The notes under the pieces: model-generated
What the model saw: the letters and a program-made list of their open reading frames with translations, nothing else
Database searches by the model: none
What the model was told of the DNA's origin: nothing
Assembly (NCBI GenBank): GCA_017397835.1
Contig: JAFQHV010000033.1
Coordinates: 1 to 38,287, forward strand
Direction of reading: 5' to 3'
DNA: 38,287 nucleotides
DNA from: Oscillospiraceae bacterium
GTDB lineage: Bacteria; Bacillota; Clostridia; Oscillospirales; Oscillospiraceae
In this document: positions 1 to 8,019 of the stretch, piece by piece
Numbering within the stretch: the first letter of the stretch is position 1
Layout: every line of letters starts with the position of its first letter
Translations under genes and position numbers: made by a program

Positions 1-2
1 AT

Positions 3-116
3 TCGCTCAAAGATTTTGAGGCACAACTCACTGTTCACAATCGCCGTTCCAACAACTTTCCCATGAGGCCGCTCGGCTGGTTATCTCCCGCCGAGTTCAC
101 TGTCCAATATGTTTGA
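3..116 (+). pseudogene. C-terminal tail of an insertion-sequence transposase (integrase-core type), cut by the window edge
   Basis: The frame stays open from base 3 to the TGA at 114-116 and encodes 37 residues ending in RPLGWLSPAEFTVQYV. This resembles the end of DDE/integrase-core transposases of the IS3/IS481 type, whose last residues follow the pattern 'N-x-R-P-L/H-...-L-x-P-x-E-F'. The rest of the gene lies left of the window, so whether it is intact is unknown. The stop codon is only about 20 bp from the -35 box of rnpB. The family call rests on the short tail alone; IS3, IS481 or a related group are all possible. Confidence 0.55.
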
Positions 117-137
117 CAAACCTACAAAACTGCAATC

Positions 138-167
138 TTGACAACCATTATGGCCGTTTGTTACAAT
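138..167 (+). promoter_or_regulatory. sigma-A promoter of rnpB
   Basis: TTGACA (138-143) and TACAAT (162-167) are separated by 18 bp, and the expected start, 7-8 bp downstream, coincides with the 5' end of RNase P RNA near 175. A second TTGACA at 114-119 has no -10 at the right distance. Confidence 0.8.
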
Positions 168-174
168 ACCATTT

Positions 175-534
175 GCAAGCAGGCTGGACAGCCGCGCGGG
201 CGGGGCGAAAGGCCCGTCTGTGAGGAAAGTCCGGGCTCCAAAGGGCAAGGATAACGGGTAACACCCGCCGGGGGCGACCCTAGGAAAAGTGCAACAGAGA
301 TATACCGCTGGACAACCGCTTGCGGCTGCCCAGTAAGGGTGGAAAGGCGAGGTAAGAGCTCACCCAATGGCGTGTGAAAGCGACCATTGCTGTAAACTCT
401 ATCCGGAGCAACGCCGTGGAGGGACATAAGGTCGGCCCGACCGTCCCACGGAGGCGGCTGGAGCGTACCGGCAACGGTGCGTCGAGATAGATGGCTGTCT
501 TAAATGACAGAACCCGGCTTACAGGCTTACTTGC
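175..534 (+). ncRNA. rnpB: RNase P RNA (bacterial class A)
   Basis: This is the catalytic RNA that matures the 5' ends of tRNAs. The universally conserved P4 strands are present: GAGGAAAGTCCGGGCTCC at 222-239 and ACAGAACCCGGCTTAC at 507-522. Terminal helix P1 is closed by GCAAG (175-179) and CTTGC (530-534). The internal segment GGTAAGAGCTCACC and the CCGGAGCAACGCCG stretch are typical of class A rather than class B molecules. Length about 360 nt is normal. It has its own promoter (138-167) and a strong terminator right after it. In many Firmicutes rnpB stands alone; here it is convergent with rsgA. Confidence 0.95.
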
Positions 535-540
535 ACCAAA

Positions 541-573
541 AAACCGCAGCAGAGCAATCTGCTGCGGTTTTTC
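541..573 (+). terminator. Rho-independent terminator of rnpB, usable from both strands
   Basis: A perfect 12-bp stem, AAACCGCAGCAG (541-552) with CTGCTGCGGTTT (559-570), is followed by further T residues on the plus strand and preceded by A residues that give a T-run on the minus strand. It sits between rnpB and the convergent rsgA, whose stop codon is at 576. Confidence 0.9.
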
Positions 574-575
574 AT

Positions 576-1463
576 TTATTCGTTTTTTCGCTCCCAATCC
601 GGAACGGAACCGGCCTGCTCGTACAGGCGCACATAGCTGGCGTGTCGGCTGGGATGGATCTCGCCTTTGGCCACCGCCTCCAACACACCGCACCCCCGAC
701 CCTTCAAATGGGCACAGTCCGGAAAACGGCAGTTATCGATGTGCGGCGCAAATTCAGGAAAACAATCTGCAACCTCTTCCTTGCGGCACAGATCGTTTCC
801 ATCCGCGTCAAAGGACGAAAATCCCGGGGTATCCGCGATCAGCGTATGCTCATCCAACGCAAACAGCTCAACGTGGCGGGTGGTGTGGCGACCGCGTCCG
901 AGCTTTTCACTCACCGCACCGGTATCAATGGAAAAGTTCGGTGAAAGCGCATTCAAAATGCTGGATTTCCCAACGCCCGAATTACCTGTAAAGGCAGATA
1001 CCTTTCCAAAAATCAACTGGCGCAACCGTTCAATTCCTTCCCCTGTTTCCGCACTGACCCGTACCGTGGGATAGCCGGCCGAGGTGTAAATATCAAACAA
1101 CTCGTCCCCCGCATCCAAGTCGCATTTGTTGACACACACGATACAACCGCAGCCACGTGCGGAGGCCACCGTGATGATCCGATCGATCAGGAACGGATCT
1201 GTCACCGGGATCGCCTGAGAAACAATAATAACAAGCTGATCCACGTTGGCAACGGCCGGGCGCACAAACTGGTTCGCGCGCGGCAGGATCTCATCCAGGG
1301 CTCCTGTCTCTCCCTCGAGCCGGGTAAAGCGGACCCGGTCACCAACCAGCGGCGAGCATTTTCCGTGGCGGAATTTCCCCCGTGCGCGGCAGGTAAACAC
1401 CTGTCCCCCACTGTGAACGTAATAGAAGCCGCTCAGGGCTTTGATAATAGTTCCTTCTGCCAT
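576..1463 (-). CDS. rsgA: Small ribosomal subunit biogenesis GTPase RsgA
   Basis: RsgA (YloQ/YjeQ) is a circularly permuted GTPase that helps late 30S assembly. The 295-residue protein has an N-terminal OB-fold (about 1-65), then the G4 motif NKCD near 112, placed before the P-loop GNSGVGKSS near 160 and the DTPG motif, which is the expected permuted order. A C-terminal zinc region contains CRFPDCAHLKGRGC. The start at 1463 (MAEGTIIKAL) is chosen because it lies one base after the prkC stop (1465-1467); an upstream in-frame extension would run into prkC. It is the last gene of the priA-to-rsgA operon. In Bacillus rpe and thiN follow; here the operon ends at the bidirectional terminator. Confidence 0.93.
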   Translation of the reverse strand: MAEGTIIKALSGFYYVHSGGQVFTCRARGKFRHGKCSPLVGDRVRFTRLEGETGALDEILPRANQFVRPAVANVDQLVIIVSQAIPVTDPFLIDRIITVASARGCGCIVCVNKCDLDAGDELFDIYTSAGYPTVRVSAETGEGIERLRQLIFGKVSAFTGNSGVGKSSILNALSPNFSIDTGAVSEKLGRGRHTTRHVELFALDEHTLIADTPGFSSFDADGNDLCRKEEVADCFPEFAPHIDNCRFPDCAHLKGRGCGVLEAVAKGEIHPSRHASYVRLYEQAGSVPDWERKNE

Positions 1464-1464
1464 A

Positions 1465-3453
1465 TCAACTGTCGAAATCCACGGATTGCGTGGTGTGGAA
1501 TTGATCGTTGAAGTAGATGTCATAATGCCCGGTACCCGTTCCCGTCAACGTAAACACGACCGAAGCCTCCATGGCCGTGTCGGCATCCTGCTGGGCAACC
1601 ACAGCGCCGTTCTGCTTGACGACCACCTGAATCTGTCCAACGTTTTCAGGCAGGTTGACCGTCAGGTTCCTGCTCTTTGGCACAGGTTTTGCGTTGGGAT
1701 CCGGACCCTTGCTGACCTGAAGATTGATCTGCGTTCCCTGCGGCACCTCAGTGTAAGCGGCGATGCTCTGATCTACCACGATTCCTACCTCGATATCTTC
1801 GCTCCAAACCTCAAACACGTTGCCTAACTTCAGGTTCTGCAAATCGATTTTGTTCTGTGCCCATTCCTTGGTCTGCCCAATAAACAAGGGCACTACTTCC
1901 AGTTTTTCCGTCGGACCGGTGCTGACAACAAGGTCCACCCGATCGCCAGGCCGCATCACAGCTCCTTCAAGCGGTGTATAGGAAATTACGTGATTGGTCG
2001 GCACCTCTTCATGTGCCGCATAGCTGGGGACCGGCACAAACAGCCCCATGTTCTGCAGTAGCACAAGTGCCTTGTGGTACTCCATTCCGTCCACCTTAGG
2101 CATAACAATAATTTCCGGACCGGAGCTGACGATCACAGAAATCTGCGCCTTGGGGTCCTTCGTTGTGCTATCGGCGCTCGGAGTCTGTCTGAGGATGGTC
2201 CCTTCCGGTTCCTCGCTGGTCATGTTCTCGGTGAGAAAAACAGTAAACTCACCCAACAGCTCTCTGTCCTCCGTTACCTCACTGTACACCCGCCCCACAA
2301 GGTTGGGAATAGCATAGTCCGGCGTTGTTTGGAACATTGGCCGGATCACGCTGTTAAACAGGAAGAAAAATACGCCGCCAGTAAACAGCAGGATCGCCGC
2401 AATTGCCGCCAGAATGGGCCAAATTTCCGCCTTGTCGTCATCCGCTTCGCTCCTGTTTCTGCCGGTGCTCTGCCGATCTGTGCGGCGCGGACCGGACTCA
2501 TGCCGGGCGCGCTCCCCTCTTGCAAGCGTGCCAACCGCAACCTTCTGCGTTTTCTCGGCACCGGCCACAGGTTCCTCCACAGCCGGCTTCAAGTCCTCCG
2601 CGGTATATTCAAAATTGATGCTGGGGTTCTTGCGGAACTCCTCAAGATCGGTCAGCATGGATGCGGCACTGTCGTATCGTTTGTCCATGTTGGAGGCCAT
2701 GGCCTTCATGGTAATGCGCTCCAACGCCTCCGGGATCTCTTCGTTCAATTCGCGGGGAGACAGCGGGATACTGTTAATATGCTGGATCGCCACCGAAACC
2801 GGCGAATCACCTTCAAACGGCAGGCGCCCGGTGAGCATCTCATACAGGACCACACCGGCGGAATACAGGTCAGAGCGTGCATCGATGTGGCTGCCGCGCG
2901 CCTGCTCCGGCGAGATATAGTGGACAGATCCAAGCGTTTCCTGGGTGAGCGTGCTGTGTCCGGCCGAGGTCAGGCGCGCGATTCCAAAGTCGGCTACCTT
3001 AACGCTTCCGTCCCGCAGCACCATGATGTTATGGGGCTTGATATCACGGTGAATGATGCCACGGCTATGGGCGTGACCAAGGCCTTTGACGATCTGTGTA
3101 ATAAAATGCAATGCCTCACGCCAGTTCAGTTTGTTGCCCTTTTTCTGCATATACTGCTTCAGGCTGATGCCGTCGATCAGTTCCATGACGATGTATTCCA
3201 AATCATCCGAGCGGCTGACATCGTACACCGCTACGATATTGGGATGAGAGAGCATGGCGACAGCCTGAGACTCATCGTAAAAACGGCGGCGGAAGTCCGA
3301 ATCCTGCGACAGGTCATCCCGTAAAATTTTAACGGCTACCAATCGGTTCAAACGATGGCAGCGCGCCTTATACACCTTTGCCATACCGCCAACGCCGATC
3401 AATTCCAGCAGCTCATATCGATTGTCAAGCAGTTTTCCGATATTTTGATCCAT
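1465..3453 (-). CDS. prkC: Ser/Thr protein kinase with PASTA domains (PrkC/PknB family)
   Basis: This is a membrane kinase that senses muropeptides or lipid II and controls cell-wall growth, germination and stationary-phase traits. The 662-residue protein has a Hanks-type kinase domain: glycine loop GVGGMAKVY (20-28), catalytic Lys about 42, HRDIKPHN with Asp about 137, and DFG about 155. A charged juxtamembrane linker and one membrane segment (IWPILAAIAAILLFTGG) follow. Outside the cell are three PASTA repeats, starting near AIPNLVGR, VMPKVDGM and VVPLFIGQ, and a C-terminal beta-rich domain. Start: AAGGAGGTGAGAGAAATG places initiation at 3453, so an 8-residue longer reading from 3477 is rejected. 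It follows prpC with a 13-bp gap, the standard kinase/phosphatase pair. Confidence 0.95.
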   Translation of the reverse strand: MDQNIGKLLDNRYELLELIGVGGMAKVYKARCHRLNRLVAVKILRDDLSQDSDFRRRFYDESQAVAMLSHPNIVAVYDVSRSDDLEYIVMELIDGISLKQYMQKKGNKLNWREALHFITQIVKGLGHAHSRGIIHRDIKPHNIMVLRDGSVKVADFGIARLTSAGHSTLTQETLGSVHYISPEQARGSHIDARSDLYSAGVVLYEMLTGRLPFEGDSPVSVAIQHINSIPLSPRELNEEIPEALERITMKAMASNMDKRYDSAASMLTDLEEFRKNPSINFEYTAEDLKPAVEEPVAGAEKTQKVAVGTLARGERARHESGPRRTDRQSTGRNRSEADDDKAEIWPILAAIAAILLFTGGVFFFLFNSVIRPMFQTTPDYAIPNLVGRVYSEVTEDRELLGEFTVFLTENMTSEEPEGTILRQTPSADSTTKDPKAQISVIVSSGPEIIVMPKVDGMEYHKALVLLQNMGLFVPVPSYAAHEEVPTNHVISYTPLEGAVMRPGDRVDLVVSTGPTEKLEVVPLFIGQTKEWAQNKIDLQNLKLGNVFEVWSEDIEVGIVVDQSIAAYTEVPQGTQINLQVSKGPDPNAKPVPKSRNLTVNLPENVGQIQVVVKQNGAVVAQQDADTAMEASVVFTLTGTGTGHYDIYFNDQFHTTQSVDFDS

Positions 3454-3466
3454 TTCTCTCACCTCC

Positions 3467-4192
3467 TTAACATTCAACCAAGACGACGGTCACATTATCC
3501 GGTGCGCCGCGTTTGATCGCAATTTCCAACAAGCGTGTGCAGCACTGCTCAACAGGGCCACCGTGAAGGACCTCATAAAGGATCTCCTGCTCGGAAACAA
3601 CGTTGCTCAATCCGTCACTGCACAGCAAAAAATACTGTCCCGGCTCCACGTCCAGTTCAAACAGATCTGCGTGCAAATTCGTTTCCGCGCCCAGGGCCCG
3701 GGTAATCAAATTCTTATTGGGGTGGATCCTCGCCTGCTCCGGAGTCAGCTCGCCGCGCCGAACCAAATCTTCCACCAGCGAGTGGTCCTGCGTTACCTGA
3801 AAAATGGTTTCCGGCGTGATCAAATACGCCCGGCTGTCACCTTCGTTCAGGACCATAGCCTTTTTCCCGTCCAAATAGACAGCCACCATGGTCGTCCCCA
3901 TGCCGTAGCATCCGCTGTCGGCCACGGAACGGTGATGGACCGCCTCGTTTGCCCGGGCAGCGGCTGTCTGCATCAGTTCTTGTCCTTTGCGTTCCCCTGT
4001 GTTCCAAAGTTCGGAGAACACGTTGGAAAACTCCTCCACAGCCATGGTGCTTGCAATATTTCCCGCCCGTGCGCCGCCCATACCATCGCAAACCACAGCC
4101 AACTGCTGTCGGTCGCTCAGGTCCAGCAACGCGTATGCATCTTGATTTTCCTCCCGGACAACGCCCCGGTCGGTAATGCCCCACATATTCAT
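3467..4192 (-). CDS. prpC: PP2C-type protein phosphatase (Stp1/PrpC)
   Basis: This enzyme reverses phosphorylation by the PASTA kinase encoded next. The 241-residue protein carries the PP2C metal-site motifs: REENQDA with Asp about 18, VVCDGMGG with Asp about 36, the GDSRAY segment, LLCSDGLSN, and the C-terminal APDNVTVV. It is soluble and of normal size. The start at 4192 (MNMWGITDRG) overlaps the rlmN stop as ATGA, with AGAGGA upstream; an upstream extension of 21 residues lies within rlmN and is not expected. The order rlmN-prpC-prkC-rsgA is conserved in Firmicutes. Confidence 0.95.
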   Translation of the reverse strand: MNMWGITDRGVVREENQDAYALLDLSDRQQLAVVCDGMGGARAGNIASTMAVEEFSNVFSELWNTGERKGQELMQTAAARANEAVHHRSVADSGCYGMGTTMVAVYLDGKKAMVLNEGDSRAYLITPETIFQVTQDHSLVEDLVRRGELTPEQARIHPNKNLITRALGAETNLHADLFELDVEPGQYFLLCSDGLSNVVSEQEILYEVLHGGPVEQCCTRLLEIAIKRGAPDNVTVVLVEC

Positions 4193-5238
4193 GCGCGTTC
4201 CTCTTTTCTCGCTTGCTGTTGATTTTTCAGCGCTTTGCGGCGCAGCTGGCCGCAAGACGCATCGATATCACTGCCCAGTCTGCGCCGAACGGTGACCGTG
4301 ATCCCCTGATCCTCCAGCCGCTTTTGGAACTGTCTGACACGGCGGCTGGGTTTAAGCGGGCTTTCTTCCACGTGATTCAGGGGAATTAAATTCACGTGCG
4401 CGGCAATGCCGCGCACCAATCCCGCAAGCAGATCTGCCTGCGCATCGGAATCGTTTACTCCGTCGATCATGGCATACTCAAAGGAAATTCGCCGCCCGGT
4501 GACCTTAAAGTAGTCGTGGCAGGCACGGATCAGTCGTTCTACGCTGTAAGCGCGGTTTACCGGCATGATTTTAGAGCGCGTTTCGTCGTCCGGCGCGTGC
4601 AGCGAAACGGAAAGTGTCAACTGCAGATGCTGCTGTGCCAATAAATCAATTTTATCTGCCAGTCCGCAGGTAGACAGCGATATGTGCCGCATACCGATGT
4701 TCAGCCCATCCGGAGCATTGACCAGTTCCAAAAAGCGCATCACCGTGTCAAAATTGTCCAGCGGCTCACCGATGCCCATCAGCACAATATTCGAAATCAG
4801 CTCCCCACTGTCCAACTGTGTAAACAGTACCTGGTCCAGCATCTCCGCCGGGGACAGATCACGAATTTTTCCGCCTAACGTGGACGCGCAGAAGGCACAC
4901 CCCATTCGGCAGCCAACCTGACAGGAAATACACACCGTGTTGCCGTGTTTGTAGCGCATCAACACCGTTTCAATGCAGTTTCCGTCCGGCAGGCGCCACA
5001 GATACTTGATCGTACCGTCAAGCGCAGACACCTGCTTGCGTTCCACCTGCAAAGCGCTGATCGAACAGGTCGCAGCCAGCTTTTCCCGAAGCGCTTTGGA
5101 CAGGTCGCTCATTTCATCGAAAGACGTCACACCGCGGTGCAGCCAGCGGAACACCTGCTTTGCGCGGAAAGCCGGCTCCCCCATCTCCTTGAACAGGACA
5201 GACATATCGGCCATATTGTAGGATTTGATGTCGATCAT
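4189..5238 (-). CDS. rlmN: Dual-specificity 23S rRNA/tRNA adenine-C2 methyltransferase RlmN
   Basis: This radical SAM enzyme methylates C2 of A2503 in 23S rRNA and A37 of some tRNAs. The 349-residue protein shows the radical SAM cluster motif CQVGCRMGCAFC (C-x3-C-x2-C) near 115, the GIGEPLDN segment, and the C-terminal methyl-carrying cysteine in DIDASCGQL. The start at 5238 overlaps the rsmB stop as ATGA and has GAGGAGGC upstream; the longer reading into rsmB is rejected. Confidence 0.95.
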   Translation of the reverse strand: MIDIKSYNMADMSVLFKEMGEPAFRAKQVFRWLHRGVTSFDEMSDLSKALREKLAATCSISALQVERKQVSALDGTIKYLWRLPDGNCIETVLMRYKHGNTVCISCQVGCRMGCAFCASTLGGKIRDLSPAEMLDQVLFTQLDSGELISNIVLMGIGEPLDNFDTVMRFLELVNAPDGLNIGMRHISLSTCGLADKIDLLAQQHLQLTLSVSLHAPDDETRSKIMPVNRAYSVERLIRACHDYFKVTGRRISFEYAMIDGVNDSDAQADLLAGLVRGIAAHVNLIPLNHVEESPLKPSRRVRQFQKRLEDQGITVTVRRRLGSDIDASCGQLRRKALKNQQQARKEERA

Positions 5239-6563
5239 GCCTGCCTCCTCAGCTTTGCAAAGAAAAATCCGTCCGTTCCGTGGCGGTGCGGCCACAGGGT
5301 GATCATACCGTTTTCTACCCGGCCAACAGGCTCAGGCAGTGTAAACGGCTCCGGCACAAAGCGCGGATCCGCAGACAGTAAATGCTCCACGACCTGTCTG
5401 TTCTCCCGTTCCAAAAGGGTACAGGTAGAATACAGCAGAACGCCGCCGGGTTTCACGTAATTGGCAACGTTTTCAATGATGCGGCGCTGAACCGCGGGCA
5501 GCTCATCCAGTGGTTCAGGCTGTTTGTAGCGTATATCGGGTTTCTTGCGGATAACGCCCAACCCGGAGCAAGGCACATCCGCAACCACAAGATCAAAGCG
5601 GTCCTGCCATTCCGGACGGAACTGCCCGGCATCGGCTGTCATCGGGGTAATCACGGATAGCCCAAGTCGGTCCGCCCCCGCCTGGATCAGCTTCTTCTTG
5701 TGGGGGTGCAGGTCACATGAAATGACCTCTCCCCTGTTTTCCATGGCAACAGCCAAAGAAAACGACTTACCGCCGGGAGCTGCGCAGGCATCCAAAACCT
5801 GCATGCCGGGTCGTGCGTCTGCTGCCATAACAGCAAGACGGCTGGCCGCATCCTGAATGTAAAAGTGCCCTTTTCGGAAGCTGTCCAGCTGCTCTACACT
5901 GCCCGTATCACGCAGGATCAGTCCACCCGGCAACCACGGATGCAACTGTGCATCCACACCCTGCTCGGACAGTCGTGCCAGCAGAGCCGGCGCACTGATG
6001 CAACAGGTGTTGACCTGCGCCGTAATGGCCGGTGCGCTGTTATTCGCAGCCAGCAGCGCAGAGGTTTCATCCTTGCCAAGCTCCTCAAGCCACAGCTTCA
6101 CAAGCCACGCGGGGTGACTGTACAGTGTAGAAAGATACTCCACCGTGTCTGTCTGCTCAATGAGCGGAAGCTGGTCGAGGTTACGCTCCAGTGCGCGCAA
6201 AATCCCGTTAACCATACCGGCCGCCCGGGGATTCTTACTGGTTTCCCGCGTCATCTCCACTGCACTGTTGACCGCAGCGCTGTGCGGGATCCGGGTCAGA
6301 AACAGCATTTGAAAAAGGCCCAAACGCAGGGCGTAAACCACTTTACTCTCCATACGTTTAAGCGGAATGTTGGAAAACTTGGAGAGGTAAAAATCCAGCA
6401 GGATGCGATTTTGCACTACGCCGAAACACAGTTGGGTCGCAAGGGCCGCATCACGGCTGTCAAGGCCGGCCTGAGCCAGCTGCTTTTTCAGCACGCCATC
6501 GGACCATCCGCCTTGCCGCTCACAGGCACACAGCGTTTGCAGCGCCAAGCGTCTTGCATCCAT
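5235..6563 (-). CDS. rsmB: 16S rRNA (cytosine-967-C5)-methyltransferase RsmB
   Basis: The protein has 442 residues: an N-terminal NusB-like RNA-binding domain (about 1-140) and a C-terminal Rossmann methyltransferase. Visible motifs are DACAAPGGKS (SAM binding), DVPCSGLGV and YSTCTLLERENRQVV, giving the two catalytic cysteines expected of m5C methyltransferases. AGGAGGAGGTG stands 7 bases before the ATG. It is 29 bp downstream of fmt and overlaps rlmN by 4 bp. Confidence 0.95.
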   Translation of the reverse strand: MDARRLALQTLCACERQGGWSDGVLKKQLAQAGLDSRDAALATQLCFGVVQNRILLDFYLSKFSNIPLKRMESKVVYALRLGLFQMLFLTRIPHSAAVNSAVEMTRETSKNPRAAGMVNGILRALERNLDQLPLIEQTDTVEYLSTLYSHPAWLVKLWLEELGKDETSALLAANNSAPAITAQVNTCCISAPALLARLSEQGVDAQLHPWLPGGLILRDTGSVEQLDSFRKGHFYIQDAASRLAVMAADARPGMQVLDACAAPGGKSFSLAVAMENRGEVISCDLHPHKKKLIQAGADRLGLSVITPMTADAGQFRPEWQDRFDLVVADVPCSGLGVIRKKPDIRYKQPEPLDELPAVQRRIIENVANYVKPGGVLLYSTCTLLERENRQVVEHLLSADPRFVPEPFTLPEPVGRVENGMITLWPHRHGTDGFFFAKLRRQA

Positions 6564-6592
6564 GGAAACACCTCCTCCTTATCCTTGTCGTC

Positions 6593-7513
6593 TTACAGTT
6601 TGATCGGGTGACCACGCAGATAGTCTGCTGCGGCCATTCGTTTTCCGCCCTGAGCCTGGAGCTGCTTAATGCGAAGCACAAAGCCGTCTCCACAGGCCAC
6701 ATCGATCCCGGTCTTTCCGGCGGCAAGAATGGTGCCGGGAGCCGCCGTGGTGGTCTGCCCGGTCAGTTCCGTTTCAAACACCTTGACCGGCTGCTGACCA
6801 ATGATATCTGTTGTCGTCGCAGGCCAAGGCACTAGACCGCGCACCTGATCGTGCAGACGCTTCGCAGGCCGGTTCCAGTCCAGCGGTGACAGTTCTCGGG
6901 ACAACATGGGCGCAAACGTTACCTTGTTCTCGTCCTGCGGGGTGCGGGTGGCGGTTCCCGTCCGGATCCGTGCCACAACATCGACCAACAGTTCCGCTCC
7001 CATGCACGCCAATCGGTCGTGCAGTGTTTCTACCGTTTCATTCGGGTCGATGGGCGTAACGGCCTGATCAATAATGTCACCGGCATCCATGGCTTTGGCC
7101 ATGTGCATAATGGTCACACCACTGTCTGTGTCGCCATTTAGGATCGCCCAGTGGATCGGGGCCGAACCGCGATACTTAGGCAGCAGGGACGAGTGAACGT
7201 TGATACATCCATAAGCGGGATAGTCCAAAATTTCAACCGGAAGGATCCTGCCATAGGCCGCTACCGCAATCAGCTCCGGCTGCAGCTGCTGAATGATGGC
7301 AAGCGCACGGCCGTCTTTTACGGTTTCCGGTTGAAACACCGGGATGTTGTGTGTAATGGCACATTCCTTTACAGGCGGCGCCTGCAGCTTCATCCCGCGG
7401 TTTTTTGGCTTATCCGGTTGAGTAAATACACCGCAGATCTCATGCCCCGCCGCGATCAGCGCTTCCAGCGACGGCACCGCAAAATCCGGTGTGCCCATAA
7501 ACAGAATTCGCAT
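6593..7513 (-). CDS. fmt: Methionyl-tRNA formyltransferase
   Basis: This enzyme formylates initiator Met-tRNA using 10-formyl-THF. The 306-residue protein starts MRILFMGTPDFA and has HSSLLPKYRGSAPIHWAI (formyltransferase catalytic region with the N-H-D type site) in the first 150 residues, followed by the OB-like tRNA-binding C-terminal domain. It starts 3 bp after the def stop, with GAGGAG upstream. Def and Fmt act at opposite ends of the formylation cycle and are usually paired. Confidence 0.96.
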   Translation of the reverse strand: MRILFMGTPDFAVPSLEALIAAGHEICGVFTQPDKPKNRGMKLQAPPVKECAITHNIPVFQPETVKDGRALAIIQQLQPELIAVAAYGRILPVEILDYPAYGCINVHSSLLPKYRGSAPIHWAILNGDTDSGVTIMHMAKAMDAGDIIDQAVTPIDPNETVETLHDRLACMGAELLVDVVARIRTGTATRTPQDENKVTFAPMLSRELSPLDWNRPAKRLHDQVRGLVPWPATTTDIIGQQPVKVFETELTGQTTTAAPGTILAAGKTGIDVACGDGFVLRIKQLQAQGGKRMAAADYLRGHPIKL

Positions 7514-7516
7514 GCC

Positions 7517-8005
7517 TTACTCCTCTTCCGCCATCATGGCGTCCAGTTCCTCAGACGTATACAGACGGTCCACCAGTTCGGAAAACAGGTGCCCATCCAG
7601 ATGATCCAGCTCATGGCAGAAGCAGCGCGCAGTGAGTTCCTCGTCCTCTTCTTCAAACCATTCCCCGTTGCGGTCCTGCGCACGCACGCGTACGCGCATG
7701 GGGCGCTTGACAACGCCCCACTTCCCGGGCACACTCAGACAGCCCTCGAAGCCCTCCTGCTCGCCTTCGGTGTGGACAATGGTAGGGTTGATCAGCTCGA
7801 TCACGCGATCCTCACCGTTGACTACAAGCACCACCCGGCGCAGAATACCGATTTGGGGTGCCGCAAGACCCACACCGTTGGACTGTGCCAGTGTCTCGTG
7901 CATATCGTCCAGCAGGTCCCACAACTTTTGGTCAAACTTGGTAACCGGATGACACACCTTGTTCAGGACGGGGTCACCCTGGGTAACGATCTCTTTAATT
8001 GCCAC
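7517..8005 (-). CDS. def: Peptide deformylase (GTG start)
   Basis: This metalloenzyme removes the formyl group from nascent proteins. All three signature motifs are present: GVGLAAPQ, EGCLSVPG and the metal site HELDHLDGH. Start choice: AAGGAG abuts a TTG at 8014, too close to use, but lies 9 bases before a GTG at 8005. Initiation at GTG, giving MAIKEIVTQGD and 162 residues, is therefore preferred and matches the usual N-terminus of the family. It lies between priA (14 bp away) and fmt (3 bp away). Confidence 0.94.
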   Translation of the reverse strand: MAIKEIVTQGDPVLNKVCHPVTKFDQKLWDLLDDMHETLAQSNGVGLAAPQIGILRRVVLVVNGEDRVIELINPTIVHTEGEQEGFEGCLSVPGKWGVVKRPMRVRVRAQDRNGEWFEEEDEELTARCFCHELDHLDGHLFSELVDRLYTSEELDAMMAEEE

Positions 8006-8019
8006 AGAAAACAACTCCT

